Below are positions 1 through 11,039 of a DNA stretch of 64,000 nucleotides, in pieces. Position numbers and translations under genes: made by a program. Numbering within the stretch: position 1 is the stretch's first letter; each line of letters begins with the position of its first letter. Where the stretch lies: positions 62,001 through 126,000 of the forward strand of contig SWDT01000149.1 of the NCBI GenBank assembly GCA_009193035.1, read 5' to 3'. A model generated the notes under the pieces. It saw only the letters and a list, made by a program, of their open reading frames with translations. It did not search any database and had not been told where the DNA came from. Origin of the DNA: Halicephalobus mephisto (Eukaryota; Nematoda; Chromadorea; Rhabditida; Panagrolaimidae).

Positions 1-2
1 TA

Positions 3-1649
3 CGAAAAGCCCTTGAAAATTTACCCAAATCAGTTCAACTGTGGAAAGCTGCTGTTGATCTTGAAGATGCAGAAGATGCTAGATTACTTTTAACAAGAGC
101 AGTTGAATGTTGTCCTGCAAGTGTGGAATTATGGTTGGCATTGGCGAAATTGGAAACATATGAAAATGCTCGTAAAGTTTTGAACAAAGCTCGTGAACAT
201 AATCCTGCAGATAGACATATTTGGATATCAGCTGCACGATTAGAAGAAACTAGAGGAGAAGCAAATAAGGTCGAGATTATGGTTTCTCGAGCTATTAGTT
301 CGTTAACAGCAAATAAAGTTGAAATTAATAGAAAACAATGGATGGAAGATGCTATTGATGCTGAAAAAGCTGGATGTAAATTAACTGCTCAAGCAATTAT
401 TAAAAATGTTATGTCTATTGGAGTTGAAGAAGAAGATAGGAAACATACATGGATGGAAGATGCAGAATGGTTTATAAGTGAAAAAGCGCCTGAATGTGCT
501 AGAGCTGTTTATGCATTTACGCTTAATGTCTTTAATAAGAAAAAAGGAATATGGAGATCAGCAATATTGTTCGAGAAAGAACATGGAACAGTTCAATCTT
601 ATGAGGATTTGTTGAAAAAAGCTACAGAATCATGTCCAAATGCACAAGAATTATGGTTAATGTATGCTAAATCTAGATGGTTGAATGGTGATGTTGTTGG
701 AGCGAGAACTATTTTATCTAATGCTTTTGAATTTAATCCTGATTCAGAAGATATATGGTTAGCTGCTGTTAAACTTGAATCTGAAAATGGTGAACATGAT
801 AGAGCAAGAAGATTGTTGGAAAAAGCAAGAAATAAAGCTCCATCAGCAAGAGTTTGGATGAAATCAGCTAAATTGGAATGGTGTTTGGGAGAATTAAAAA
901 CAGCGAAAGACTTGATTACAGAAGGATTGAGGATGTATCCTGATTTCTCGAAATTTTATATGATGATGGGTCAGATTTTAACACAAGAAGGGAAAATTAA
1001 AGATGCAAGGAATGCTTACCAGGAAGGAACTAAAAAATGTCCTAATTGTATTGAATTGTGGATTCTTCTTGTTAGATTTGAGGAATCTCAAGGACAAGGT
1101 GTAAAAGCAAGATCGGATTTGGATAAAGCTAGAGTTAAGAATCCTAAAAATGAATTTTTGTGGTTGGAAAACTTTAGAATTGAACTTCGTGAAGGCAAAA
1201 AACAAGTTGCTCAAAGTGTCCTTGCTCGTGGTCTTCAGGAATGTGAAAAATCAGGATTATTATGGGCCGAATCTATATTTATGGAACCAAGACATGCGAG
1301 AGGAACTAAATCAGCAGATGCTTTGAAGAAATGTGATGATAATGTTCATGTTTTATTGGCGGCAACGAAGATGTTATGGTCAGAAAGGAAAATTAAAAAA
1401 GCTAGAGTATGGTTTGAAAGAACAGTTAAATTAGATAAGGATTTTGGAGATGCTTGGGCGTATTTTTACAAATTTGAAAGTATTCATGGAACAGAAGAGG
1501 AAAAAGAAGCAGTTAGAACTAGATGTATTGCAGAAGAACCAAGACATGGGGAAGTTTGGCAATCTGTGGCTAAAGATGTGAAAAATTGGAAGAAAAAAAC
1601 AGCAGAAGTTTTAGAAATGGTTGTGGCAAAATTAGAAGTTCCAAAATGA
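3..1649 (+). CDS. prp-6: Pre-mRNA-processing factor 6 (PRP6), 5'-truncated by window
   Basis: This is the C-terminal 548 residues of the U5/tri-snRNP splicing factor PRP6, which bridges U5 and U4/U6 in the nucleus. The frame is open from base 3, so the gene begins outside the window. It is built of HAT/TPR-like helical repeats with recurring W..A..E and P.....W patterns, for example [17 protein letters not shown] and [13 protein letters not shown]. The last residues include [14 protein letters not shown], as at the end of PRP6 proteins. No intron is visible in this 1.65-kb exon. The TGA stop is at 1647-1649, and the next gene starts only about 120 bp downstream, so the pair is probably one operon. 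Family assignment is confident; the symbol is transferred from C. elegans. Confidence 0.93.
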   Translation, partial: RKALENLPKSVQLWKAAVDLEDAEDARLLLTRAVECCPASVELWLALAKLETYENARKVLNKAREHNPADRHIWISAARLEETRGEANKVEIMVSRAISSLTANKVEINRKQWMEDAIDAEKAGCKLTAQAIIKNVMSIGVEEEDRKHTWMEDAEWFISEKAPECARAVYAFTLNVFNKKKGIWRSAILFEKEHGTVQSYEDLLKKATESCPNAQELWLMYAKSRWLNGDVVGARTILSNAFEFNPDSEDIWLAAVKLESENGEHDRARRLLEKARNKAPSARVWMKSAKLEWCLGELKTAKDLITEGLRMYPDFSKFYMMMGQILTQEGKIKDARNAYQEGTKKCPNCIELWILLVRFEESQGQGVKARSDLDKARVKNPKNEFLWLENFRIELREGKKQVAQSVLARGLQECEKSGLLWAESIFMEPRHARGTKSADALKKCDDNVHVLLAATKMLWSERKIKKARVWFERTVKLDKDFGDAWAYFYKFESIHGTEEEKEAVRTRCIAEEPRHGEVWQSVAKDVKNWKKKTAEVLEMVVAKLEVPK

Positions 1650-1759
1650 TTATTTTGTTAATTTGTGTATTTATAAATGATCTCTAATAGAGGAATATGA
1701 TGATGAGAACGTTTTTAATGCGTTTTAATATTTTTTGTTTTTTTTATTTTTTTTATTTT

Positions 1760-1768
1760 TATTTTTAG
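1760..1768 (+). promoter_or_regulatory. Probable trans-splice acceptor for mrps-18B
   Basis: A U-rich tract ending TTTTTAG abuts the ATG at 1769. With only about 120 bp to the prp-6 stop, this looks like an intercistronic spliced-leader site in a nematode operon. The operon role is inferred. Confidence 0.6.
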
Positions 1769-2735
1769 ATGAGAAGATTACAGTTATTTCTGCCTTCTTT
1801 GAGACAAATTTCCAGGGTGAATATCAGACAATGTTCGTCAAGTTCAGAAAATCAGGAAATAGCAGAAGTTAAAGGACTTGCTTATAATCATGTTGAGAAG
1901 AAAAAAGGACTTTATAAACCGCAACATAGTATTGAAGAACAAATTAATTATATGAAAAGTCAAGGTTTGTTTTTTAAAATGTTTTTTTGGGCTTTGTGGA
2001 ATTGCGATGATTAGAACGTGCCACAGAATCATCAAACGGATAATGATGATATGTATGATGAATTTCGGCACAGGGGCCAGATGAGCAATAGTTATTGGGA
2101 AATGAGTAAAAAAGTATTTTGAATTGGATTTGATTAGAGTTTTTTAGTCTATGAGAATACTTACAAGGGTCTGCCGATTTATAAATGGTACAGAAGAAAT
2201 ATCAAAGGTCAATTGGCTATTCAACCTCCTCCTAGAATGTTTTGTATTGATAAGGAAGGGAAATTTAACGTTAATCATGCTTGTCCTGTTTGTCGGGATG
2301 AGTACTTGTTTTTTGATTATAGAGTAAGTTGTTTTTTTACTTGAGATGATGGTAATTGTTGTTTTTTAGAATCCTGATTTGATTAAGCAGTTTCTAGAAC
2401 CTGGAACGGATCTACCGATGGAGATTTTGAAGACTGGTCTTTGTCGGGAACAGTATACACTGTTGCAAGCTCAGTTATTGAAAGCTAAGGAACATGGGAC
2501 TATACCGTTTGCTATAGAATTTCGGTATTTTGATTACAAATTGTATTATCCTAATTGGAGAGGATCGGCTAAAGAGGAGTTTGATGAAGAAGAAATCCCA
2601 GGAAGAACGATGACCGATATCTATGACATGCATTCTGATCCTCTGGTTGAATTTCCTGAACATCATAGAGATGGTGGTAATAACTGGGATGAATGGTGGA
2701 AAAGACATGAGAAATTTGCTAGAAAAGCTAAATAA
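1769..2735 (+). CDS. mrps-18B: Mitochondrial small-subunit ribosomal protein mS40 (S18B)
   Basis: The model has three exons: 1769-1964, 2148-2323 and 2370-2735 (245 aa). Introns are 183 and 46 nt, both GT-AG, and frames join. It encodes the mitoribosomal S18-B paralogue (mS40), acting in mitochondrial translation. The exon 1/2 junction gives NYMKSQ-VYENTYKGLPIYKWYRRN, which parallels the WEYLESEEYQ...YRRN stretch of animal S18B. Exon 2 carries the S18 CPVC motif, followed by RDEYLFFDYR and exon 3 NPDLIKQFL. The N-terminus (MRRLQLFLPSLRQ...) resembles a mitochondrial presequence. The first intron contains a deceptive 100-nt open stretch that cannot be joined in frame. It follows prp-6 on the same strand with a trans-splice-like acceptor at the ATG. 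Confidence 0.88.
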
Positions 2736-2934
2736 CTTTAGTGTTGGGATTTTTGTTGGTTGTTTAGGTTATGAATTTATAGGAAAGAAATTTGGTTTAT
2801 CCGTTATCAAGTTGTTGGGAGATTTGTGATGGATCAAACGTGTTTTTAATTCTTTGAATTTGCAAAGTTTGTCTTTTGATGTGGATTGATTTCTTGGATA
2901 ATGATTGGAGAAGAACTGAGAGGGGACTTTAGTC

Positions 2935-3955
2935 ACTGTTAAGAGAAAAGAAATGGATAGTGACTGGGAAGGTTTGGTTTTATTTGAAAATGGATGCTAT
3001 CCAAATTTTTACTGAAGCTGTTTTTGAATAGCTTCTGACAGCTTCAGTAAATAGGATAGTGGTTATGATTGTAGTTACTATCTAGAAGGGGATTGATAGT
3101 GACTAGGAGAGTTTGATGTCGTGTTGGAAATGGACACTATCCAAATTTTCACTGGAGCTGTTTTTGGATAGTGTTTGAGAATTTTTATTTTGAATAAAAA
3201 ATGGACACTATCCAGATTTTCACTAGAGCTGTTTTTTGAATAATTTAAAAATTTCAATGAGGAAACAAATAGTGATTAAAATTCTTCAATTTTGTTCTCT
3301 ATATTCGTCATTTGACATTCACGGTTTGTGAACAAAATTCAAATGTTTATTTTTTGAATTTTTAAAGTTATAAAATTCTATTTCGAAATTTGAAAAACGG
3401 AAATGATGGTGAAATGTCGACAGTAGATCAGTCCAAGATTTAGTGGCCTTAGTGTCTAGAAAAAGAGAGATGTTTGGCCAAACGAGGTCAGCTGAGCAAA
3501 GTGCCAGAGGCTGCCAGCTGAGTAAACTGGCATGAGGAAGGCAGAGTCTTTTACTCCTGGCTGTTTCTGAATTTCAAATTAGTGTTGTCCTCGAAAATGT
3601 TGGTCAAAGTTTTTGATGAAAATAAAAAATTATTGGTTCATGTAAGTTTTTTCGGAACATAATTATAAAATTCAATTTTAGTTACATTTCAGTCACTATT
3701 ATTTTTTAAATTTTAAAAATTATTATTTAAAATCATTTTTAATGAAAATTTGGTGGTGTCCATTTCTGACCTTTCAGTTGTTAATTTTTTATTTTGAATA
3801 GTGACTAGATTTTTAAATTTCAGTCACTATCCAAAAATCAGCTTTAATAAATTTAAAAATAGTGTTAATTTTTAACTCAAATTGCATCTTTCCAATCACT
3901 ATTCATTTTGTTTTGAATAGTGATTAATTCTTCTTTCAGTCACTATCCAGAGATC
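2935..3955. repeat. ATAGTGAC/GTCACTAT dispersed repeat, two clusters
   Basis: The words GATAGTGACTG, TGGACACTATCC and TCAGTCACTATCC recur in both orientations at about 2935-3240 and 3690-3955. The same family occurs at about 5935-6515, 43590-44075 and 60870-61980. Because both orientations are mixed, neighbouring copies can pair. Confidence 0.75.
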
Positions 3956-4369
3956 ATCTCCTGTGAGGAATAAATAATGATTGATTTTAATAAACATCTT
4001 GTTGTCCAAATGACTTTTTGTTTTCCTCTTATTTTTCATCGTTTACAAAATATCCTTGTGATCGCTTCTTTCCGAAAATTGATCGAAATTTTTCATATTG
4101 AAAATTTTTTTGAATAAACTTGTTCTTATTTTGCACTGGAGATTTTTTGATTTTCTCAAAAATGATGAAATCATAGTCTGGTGATCTCGACGAACAAAAA
4201 GTGATTAATTATTTTAATCCAAAAATGAAAGATCTTTGATATGAAAAATTATTTTTTAAAATATTTGACATTTTTTAGATTGATTACCTATTTTTTTGAA
4301 TTGTCTACCATTAATTAGGTTTCGTGAAAAATTATGACATCACTAAGTGTGAATGTACTTGTTTTGTCG

Positions 4370-4780
4370 TTTTTATTTTTATTGAGATTTTCGAATTTAA
4401 TATTTTTGATTTTTTTAAATTTTAATTATTATTTTTATTGAAACTTTTCGAATTTAATATTTTTGATTTTTTTAAATTTTAATTATTATTTTTTATTAAA
4501 AATTTTCGAATTTAATATTTTTGGTTTTTCAAATTTTAATTATTATTTTTATTAAAATTTTAAACGTAATGTTTTTGATTTTTAATTATTATTTTTTAAA
4601 AATCTTTGAATAGCTGTTTTTAAATTTTTTAAAGAAATTTGTAGTTTTAATTTTTATTGAAATTTTTGAATACAATATTTTTTATTTTTTAAAATTTTTA
4701 ATTATTTTTTTTATTTTCAAACGTAATATTTTTTATTTTAATTATAATTTTTATTAATTTTGATTTCCTTTGTAAAATTT
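4370..4780. repeat. AT-rich tandem repeat, unit about 60 bp
   Basis: Diverged copies of TTCGAATTTAATATTTTTGA followed by TTTAAATTTTAATTATTATT recur roughly six times. No coding content. Confidence 0.7.
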
Positions 4781-5124
4781 CGAAATTTTTAATAATAAAA
4801 TTGTCTGTAATTCTCTTAGAAAATTTTAATTATAAATAATTCATTAGGTTTATTTTTAATTATTAATAAAGTCAAAAAAATTCTATAATTTAATTTAAAA
4901 AAACAATATTTGAAGGTTTTTAAGTGTTGATTATGGTAGTTATAATATCAATATTTAGGTATAGTCATCAATTCTGGAAGATGGATAAATTTTTTTTATT
5001 ACGTATGTCTTAATCCAAAGGTTTCTGAACATTTGTAGACAGTAATAATTCTGAAAAATTAATTAAGAAAAGAACTTTCGATTTCGAACTGGATTTGAAC
5101 CGATTTCGACCTAATTTGAGTTTG

Positions 5125-5440
5125 AAAATCGGGGGATCTAAATTCCAAAATTAAGAAAGTCAAATTTGCATCAACTTATTGAATTTCAACTCTGGAAAGA
5201 TCAAGTTTAAAAAATTAGATTATCTGAATTCCAAAATTAAGAAAGTTAAATTTGCATCAACTTATTGAATTTGAACTCTAGAAAGATCAAGTTTGAAAAA
5301 TTAGAGTATCTGAATTATAAAGTTAAAAAAATCAAATTTGTATCAATTTATTAAATTTGAAATTCAGAAGCATCAAATTTGAAAAATTAGATTATCTGAA
5401 TCCGAACTAAACTGTTAATTTCAAAAAAATCAAATTCGAA
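5125..5440. repeat. Tandem repeat, about 97-bp unit, three copies
   Basis: The phrase CAAATTTGCATCAACTTATT followed by GAAAGATCAAGTTTGAAAAA recurs three times with mismatches, just upstream of the SLC18B1-like gene. Confidence 0.75.
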
Positions 5441-5566
5441 AAACTGACGATTTTGGTAAATTCATCCTCTCAGGTCTTTTATATCGTATTATTTTAAAAT
5501 TAATTTTGATCAAAAGACAGATTTTTCGATTACATTTTTATAATAATTTTTTATTTTCAGTCCCAA

Positions 5567-8105
5567 ATGGAAGATCCAGAAAAAATAAATCCATGCAGTT
5601 TTGCCAAACTTCCGGATGATCTGGCTAAGATGGAACCGATGATATTGGTCGAAACCGAACTTCTTCCTGTTGTTAAAACGACATCTCAATTCACAAAGCT
5701 CTCCCTCAGGCAATGGATAGCGGTAGGAATGCTGGCTGCTGCCAATCTGTTTTCGACGATCGCCTTTAGCTGTATTGCTCCTTTTTTTCCTAACGAAGCT
5801 CAAAAAAAAAATCTCAGCACGACAGAAATCGGCGTTATTTTTGGGATTTTCGAGTTGGTGATGTTGATAGTCTCTCCTTTCCTCGGAAAATATGTGAGTT
5901 TTTAAATATGAAATAATATAAAAAAACTGAGTGAAAAAAGTTTAATTTCAGTCACTATTCTAGAGGCTCATTGGAATTGTTAAAGTTAATAACAAAGTAA
6001 AAATTCAAAAAACAAGAATAGTGTCCAAATTCAGTCACTATCCATTTTTTTGAAGCTTTTTATAATAGTGAATGAAAAAACCTAATTTCAGCTTAAAATA
6101 AATACTATTCTACTTTTTTACTTAAGCTGATTTTGGATAGTGACTTTGGAAATCTCAACAGAAAAGATAGTGTCCAAATTCAGTCACTATTCATTATCCA
6201 ATTAGAGCTGATTTTGGATAGTGACCAAAAAGTTCAAATTTTAGTTGAAAGTAGACACTATCCATTTTTTGGGGGGATGTTTTTTGAATAGTAATTTTAA
6301 AAATTCCAAAAAAAAGATAGTGTCCAAATTCAGTCACTATCCATTATCTAATTAGAGCTGATTTTGGATAGTGACTTTGACAGCTCCGGAAAAAATAGGA
6401 TAGTGACTAAAAAGTTCAAATTTTAGTGGAAAGTAGACACTATCCACTTTTTTGTGGGGATATTTTTTGAATAGTAATTTTGAAAATTTCAAAAAAAAAA
6501 TAGTGTCCAAATTTATTAAAATAATCAGTGTACTTTGATACTCCTTTCCGATCTTCTGAATGCTCTTATTTATATAGTTCCCAGTTTTCAGCTGCATCTG
6601 TTCGGTGCCAAGAGAATATTTTCCTTCGGAATCTTCTTCACTGGAATCACAGCTGTGGCTTTTGGATTTTTGAATCTTCTTCCACCAGGCCCAATGTTCT
6701 TCTGGACAAGTCTTGGAATCAGATGTGCTGAAGCCTTCGGAGATGCTGCTTTCGTGACTTCATCGTTTGTGATTTCTGCAAAGTGTTTCCCAGGAAGAAT
6801 AGCCACCATCGTCGGGGTCATGGAGACGTTTGCAGGTCTAGGGTACACAGTCGGGCCTGTCATTGGAGGAGTTCTCTACGAGTACGGTGGATTCCAGATG
6901 CCTTTCTTCGTCTTGGGAGGAATAATGATATTCGCCAGTGTTTGTTCGATTTTCGCCGTGGAGGACTTTGAAGAATCCCCCGAGACTTCTAGTCCAGGAT
7001 TCCTCAGGGGGATTCTCAAAATTCCTTTCATTTGGATTCTGCTTTTCGCGGTGGTTTTGTCTTCCGTTTCACTTTACTTTCTGGATCCGACTTTATCCGA
7101 CCACGTAAAGCCCTTCGGTCTCACCGCGACTCAAGTCGGATTCTTATTCCTCCTCTGCGGGGGTATCTACACAGCCACAGCCCCCCTCTGGGGTTTGATC
7201 GTGGACAAATGGAGATGTTTCAACATACTGATGTCATTCGGAGCTCTCGCCACGATTGTTTCAGTAATTCTACTTGGTCCAACTCCATTTTTAAATTTCG
7301 AAAAAAACTTATACATCATCGGAATCTCCCTGGCGATCATGGGCATGGCCGCTGGAGCCCTGTATATCCCGACTTTTGAGAAATGTATAGACACAGTAAA
7401 GTAAGTCTAAAAGAAAAAAAATAATTTAGGATTACTTTTAAAAAAATTTTTCCGTTCAGGAATCGTCCGATGGTTTAAATTTTTTTCAATTTCAAAAATA
7501 ATTTTTTTTACTAAATTGTATAAAAAAGTGGAATAATATCTGAAAATTCTAAAAATATGAAAATTAATAAAAAATAACATAATTTTAGTTGGAATTTTAA
7601 AGTTAAAAAAATGATGAAATAAATGATTCTTGAACGGAAAATAAATTTTTAATTACTTGGTAAAATAATTTAAAATTACTTTAATTTTTGTTTTTATTTT
7701 AAAAATTAAATTGATTTTAATAGTTTTAATTTATTAAATTTTAAAATTAATTATTAATTTTTATTTTTTTTAATTAAATTGATTATTAATTTTTATTTTT
7801 TTTAATTAAATTGGTTTTTAATTTTTTAATTAATTATTAATTTTTTCAGAGAACATGGTTACGAGGATTCTACTCAGACTTATGGTTGTGTTTCTGGAGT
7901 TTTCCAATCTGCATGGTCCACTGGAGCTTTCATCGGTCCGACCCTCGGGGCAATGAGTGTTGACTTAATCGGATTTCCTTGGACAACTACAATAATCGCT
8001 GTTTTTAATTTCATTTTCTTCCTTATTCTTTCATTTTATCAATTGAGCTTAAAAAGAATAAGATCCGAAAAACGGCATATCAAAGATAAAACTGTCATTT
8101 ATTAA
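5567..8105 (+). CDS. SLC18B1-like major facilitator transporter
   Basis: Three exons: 5567-5893, 6592-7400 and 7850-8105 (463 aa, frames join). It is a 12-TM MFS protein of the vesicular amine/polyamine branch nearest SLC18B1. Supporting motifs are LSTTEIGVIFGIFELVMLIVSPFLGKY then FGAKRIF in the TM2-3 loop region, ETFAGLGYTVGPVIGG near the TM5 signature, and a C-terminal SGVFQSAWSTGAFIGP. A hydrophilic N-terminus of about 45 residues precedes TM1 (WIAVGMLAAANLFSTIAFS). The start is preceded by TTTTCAG-TCCCAA, a likely trans-splice acceptor. Intron 1 is filled with ATAGTGAC-family repeats; intron 2 is AT-rich. Substrate is inferred from the family only; SLC18A-type transporters are the alternative. 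Confidence 0.85.
5935..6515. repeat. ATAGTGAC repeat array in SLC18B1-like intron 1
   Basis: At least two tandem copies of a 150-180 bp unit carry AGTGTCCAAATTCAGTCACT, TTAGAGCTGATTTTGGATAG and AGTAGACACTATCCA. The array occupies most of intron 1. Confidence 0.75.
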
Positions 8106-8498
8106 TGTCGAAATTACATATACATAAAAACGAAGATTTTTGAAAAATTAAAAAATTAATTCTTTTGATTAAAGCTAAAAGATATATGAAAGAAAATGCA
8201 CTTTGAGAAATCTTTAATTATTTAATAATCAATTCATTGATTTTGAGGAACTAGAAATTACATAAATAACATAAAATTTGTTTTAGTTTTGTCGCGCCAA
8301 AAATTTAAAATCTCGCGTCATTTTTGAGAGCTTTTTGGTGTGCTCACAACTAACTGTTGTTAAAGCGATTGATATTAGCTGCACAGTATTGAGATTGAAG
8401 TAGCTGAGAATTAAGGAAATCCAAAGTTATTAAAAATAAAAAACTTTCTTTACTTTTATCCGATATTGTATAAGCACGTGGTAAAGTAAACGTCATAT

Positions 8499-8757
8499 CA
8501 CCTGGTTTTTAATTATTTTTTAGACTAATAACTTTGATATTCTCGAACATCATTAGATTTGATATGCTTTACTTAATTTTTGATCATATTGTAAAATACT
8601 CAAAAACCCAATATATTATCAATAAAAACACTCCTTGATCAAATAGCTCATACTTGTTCAACGGCTAATCAGTGGACAAGAAAAGAGCTTACTTGGAGTG
8701 TACAGATGTTCATGAGTAGGATATCTGTAGGTAGGTAGAATTAAGCTTTTTCACCTG
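8499..8757 (+). promoter_or_regulatory. Receptor promoter with E-boxes
   Basis: CACCTG E-boxes lie at 8499-8504 (ATATCACCTGG) and 8752-8757 (TTTTTCACCTGTTTT), the latter 64 bp before the ATG at 8821. A CACGTG lies near 8475. The proximal box sits in the same context before the paralogues at 15190 and 17094. Confidence 0.6.
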
Positions 8758-8820
8758 TTTTATGTAAAAAGTAAGACCTTTGCTATAAGTTGAAAAATAA
8801 AAGTTTTCATATTATATGAA

Positions 8821-9897
8821 ATGTCAACTGGACTGTCGGTTCTTTCTCGAAATTCTACCATCATTAAAGTTTATTATTATTCTTCTTTTGTATCTTGTTC
8901 CATCTCTTGGATTCTGACAATACTTTTATTTTATGCAATATTTACAAAATCCAAAGAAATCGGTTCTTTTAAATGGTTAATTCTGAATCATGCAATTTGG
9001 GTCATTGCGGAAGAAACCCTTATTGCTTTAGTAAAACCAATTATGATCAGGTAAACACTTCTTTTTCAATAGATGTGGATTTTGAAGTTTTTTAGTCCGT
9101 ATCTGGCCGCATATCAAGCAGGAATCTTGTCTAAAACTGGAATTCACTCAACTCTCATTTCAGGATTTTTATTTGCCACCATGTTGTTCAATATTATCAT
9201 TGCAATGGCGATGATAGTTTTCAGCCGGTATACTGTACTTTTTATTTCTAAGTGGCAACGGATTTTCAAAAACAAATGCGTCATATTTATTATTGTCTTT
9301 TTCCATGTAATTTTCTCAGGAATAATGTTCTTTTATTATCTCCCATTGATAAATCGTAGTCCTGATCAGTTTCGCATAGAGCTATTGATCAAAATCCGGA
9401 ATTTGCATATTTCATGAACGAATCGACTTTCTTTTTTGTGGACTTCAAAAAAGTACCAGTATGTTTCCAATTATGCGTCCTAGGAATTATTTTGTATGTT
9501 GGGTGTTTTATACTCCTAGGGGTCTTTCTTCATGAACTTCGCAAAAATCATCAGGCAAATTATATTACTGATGAGATTCAGAGATCCCTCCTCATCATGG
9601 GCAATGGTTCAGTTGCTGAATACTTGCATATTCGTCCTCGGAATTCCTATTGCTATTCTAATCTTCCTTACTTTTGAAATCAAAAACACAACTGTTCTAG
9701 CTTTAGTTATCGTTATGATTGAATGTATTTATTATCCTTTTGATATTGCGACAACCTTATATTTCGTCGTCCCGTATAGGAGATTCGTTGCTGAGACAAT
9801 ATTTAGAAGAAAGAAGAAAGATACTAGCACACCTATTTCTATCATTTCAAATCAACTAAATACAACTAAAAAGTCTGTAAGAAGGTTTAATAAATAG
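8821..9897 (+). pseudogene. srh-like chemoreceptor pseudogene, copy 1
   Basis: Exon 1 is 8821-9050, the intron 9051-9095 (GT-AG), and exon 2 9096-9897. It is a seven-TM receptor of the nematode Str superfamily, most like Srh/Sri: FKWLILNHAIW in TM2, SPYLAAYQAGILS before TM3, MIVFSRYTVLF after TM3, VVPYRRFV after TM7. Compared with the intact paralogue at 15190, one base is missing near 9380 (CGCATAGAGC against CGCGCAGAAGC), so translation ends at 9417. An extra G near 9600 (CATCATGGGC against CATCATGGC) shifts the frame again. The last segment returns to the family C-terminus ...KSVRRFNK. Two frameshifts make it a pseudogene unless they are assembly errors. Confidence 0.82.
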
Positions 9898-10258
9898 GAT
9901 TGTGCATATTTATCTCATGTATTTAGCGTAAAATTGATAATAAACATATTTGAAGATGTTAAAACGATACACTTCTGTGTTAATAACTTGAGTCTATGGT
10001 TGACGCACAGTATCGAACACAGTAATGCAAGTTTTATGTTACATAAGTAACTTCTACTTTATTGTAACATTATCATTACTCTCTTCTAGAGCACTTGTGT
10101 ATATTATAACAAATAAAAAGTACTAAATATTTATTAGGAAAATGAACTTATTTATTTTCAAAAGTTTGAGTTTTTCTAACATTTTAGTGTAAATTTTTAT
10201 GTTTTTTATTCACTTAAGAAAAATGATACTAGTTTAGCTTCATTCTTCTGTTATTCTT

Positions 10259-10504
10259 TGTTGGATCGGGCACCCAGCCTTAATGGGAAGCGCAATCAAC
10301 CAGAAGTGCTTGATCCCTAACGGATTGCCTTAGCACTGACAAGAGGACATACAGTTCCTCTTGGCGGAAAGGGGCGTTGTTTGTTCTATGTCGAGTTCGA
10401 CATAGTGTTTTGTACTGTACCTAAGGCATTTATTTGATAAACCTTTTCTATACTATTTTCCTTCCTCATCTAGACGTAGGTCACTCGGCGTGATAGATAC
10501 AACA
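10259..10504. mobile_element. Solo LTR (246 bp), TTCTT target duplication
   Basis: The element starts TGTTGGATCGGGCACCCAGC and ends GATACAACA, giving TGTTG...CAACA termini. It is flanked on both sides by TTCTT (10254-10258 and 10505-10509). A 5-bp duplication with TG...CA ends fits a solo LTR of a BEL/Pao- or Gypsy-type retrotransposon. A related copy lies at 44115-44439. Confidence 0.85.
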
Positions 10505-11039
10505 TTCTTAATATGCAAATGTTGTTAACCAAACTTTATTTGATGCAGTTGTATATGAATGCATACTTAGTCGCAACTATGAATATCTGTTCGACGACTT
10601 CACTTGTCGTAGTGGAGCCAGTGATTAGAACTAATTTGTCCTCATCTATATTGAGTATGCATATGCAGGTCTTTTCTATAGTATTATTAATACTATATTT
10701 AAAAATAATGTTAATAATTTTTGTTCTAACATTTTTATTGCAAATTTTGAATATATCAATTAAACATCATTGTTGAAGCTTACAGCAAAATCAATGCTCG
10801 TCAATGACGTACTGCAATATGACTTTATATTCCGAAGTTACCTAACAGTGAAACACACTTTATTCCTATCATACCTCTAACTTAGACCATTTTTATATCC
10901 TTTGTATTTGGTTTTATTATCTATGAAAAATACGTGACGATATAATAGAAGAGAAGCTTTTACAAATATTGTTTTGCCACATTTGATGATCGAGTGTGTT
11001 ATGACTTTTCTGGTCGATCAAAATCTCAGCAAATATCGT
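10505..11039. other. Spacer between solo LTR and minus-strand receptor
   Basis: This holds no convincing gene. A 87-codon open frame at 10513-10776 has no recognisable similarity. The last 100-200 bp are presumably the 3' UTR of the minus-strand receptor ending at 11040. Confidence 0.4.

Larger units (their letters stand above)
2736..5566. other. Gene-free spacer with several repeat arrays
   Basis: No coding region is supported here. The stretch holds the mrps-18B 3' end, two clusters of the ATAGTGAC/GTCACTAT repeat, an AT-rich array and an array of about 97-bp units. Around 3440-3560 there is a GC-richer patch with a short hairpin (TGCCAG...CTGGCA), of unknown meaning. The downstream gene's 5' acceptor (TTTTCAG at about 5560) closes the spacer. 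Confidence 0.6.
8249..9999 (+). repeat. Segmental duplication, copy 1 (partner 14619-16377)
   Basis: From CTAGAAATTACATAAATAAC through the receptor promoter, both exons and about 100 bp of 3' flank, this segment matches 14619-16377 in the same orientation. Divergence is moderate in the 5' two thirds and almost nil in the last 400 bp. Confidence 0.85.

Noticed and set aside
2015..2113. Exon-like open stretch (NVPQNHQTDNDDMYDEFRH...) within mrps-18B intron 1
   Set aside because: It cannot be joined in frame to either neighbour with GT-AG sites, while exons 1 and 2 join directly in frame and match the family there.
10513..10776. 87-codon plus-strand frame after the solo LTR
   Set aside because: No family features, no splice context, biased hydrophobic composition.
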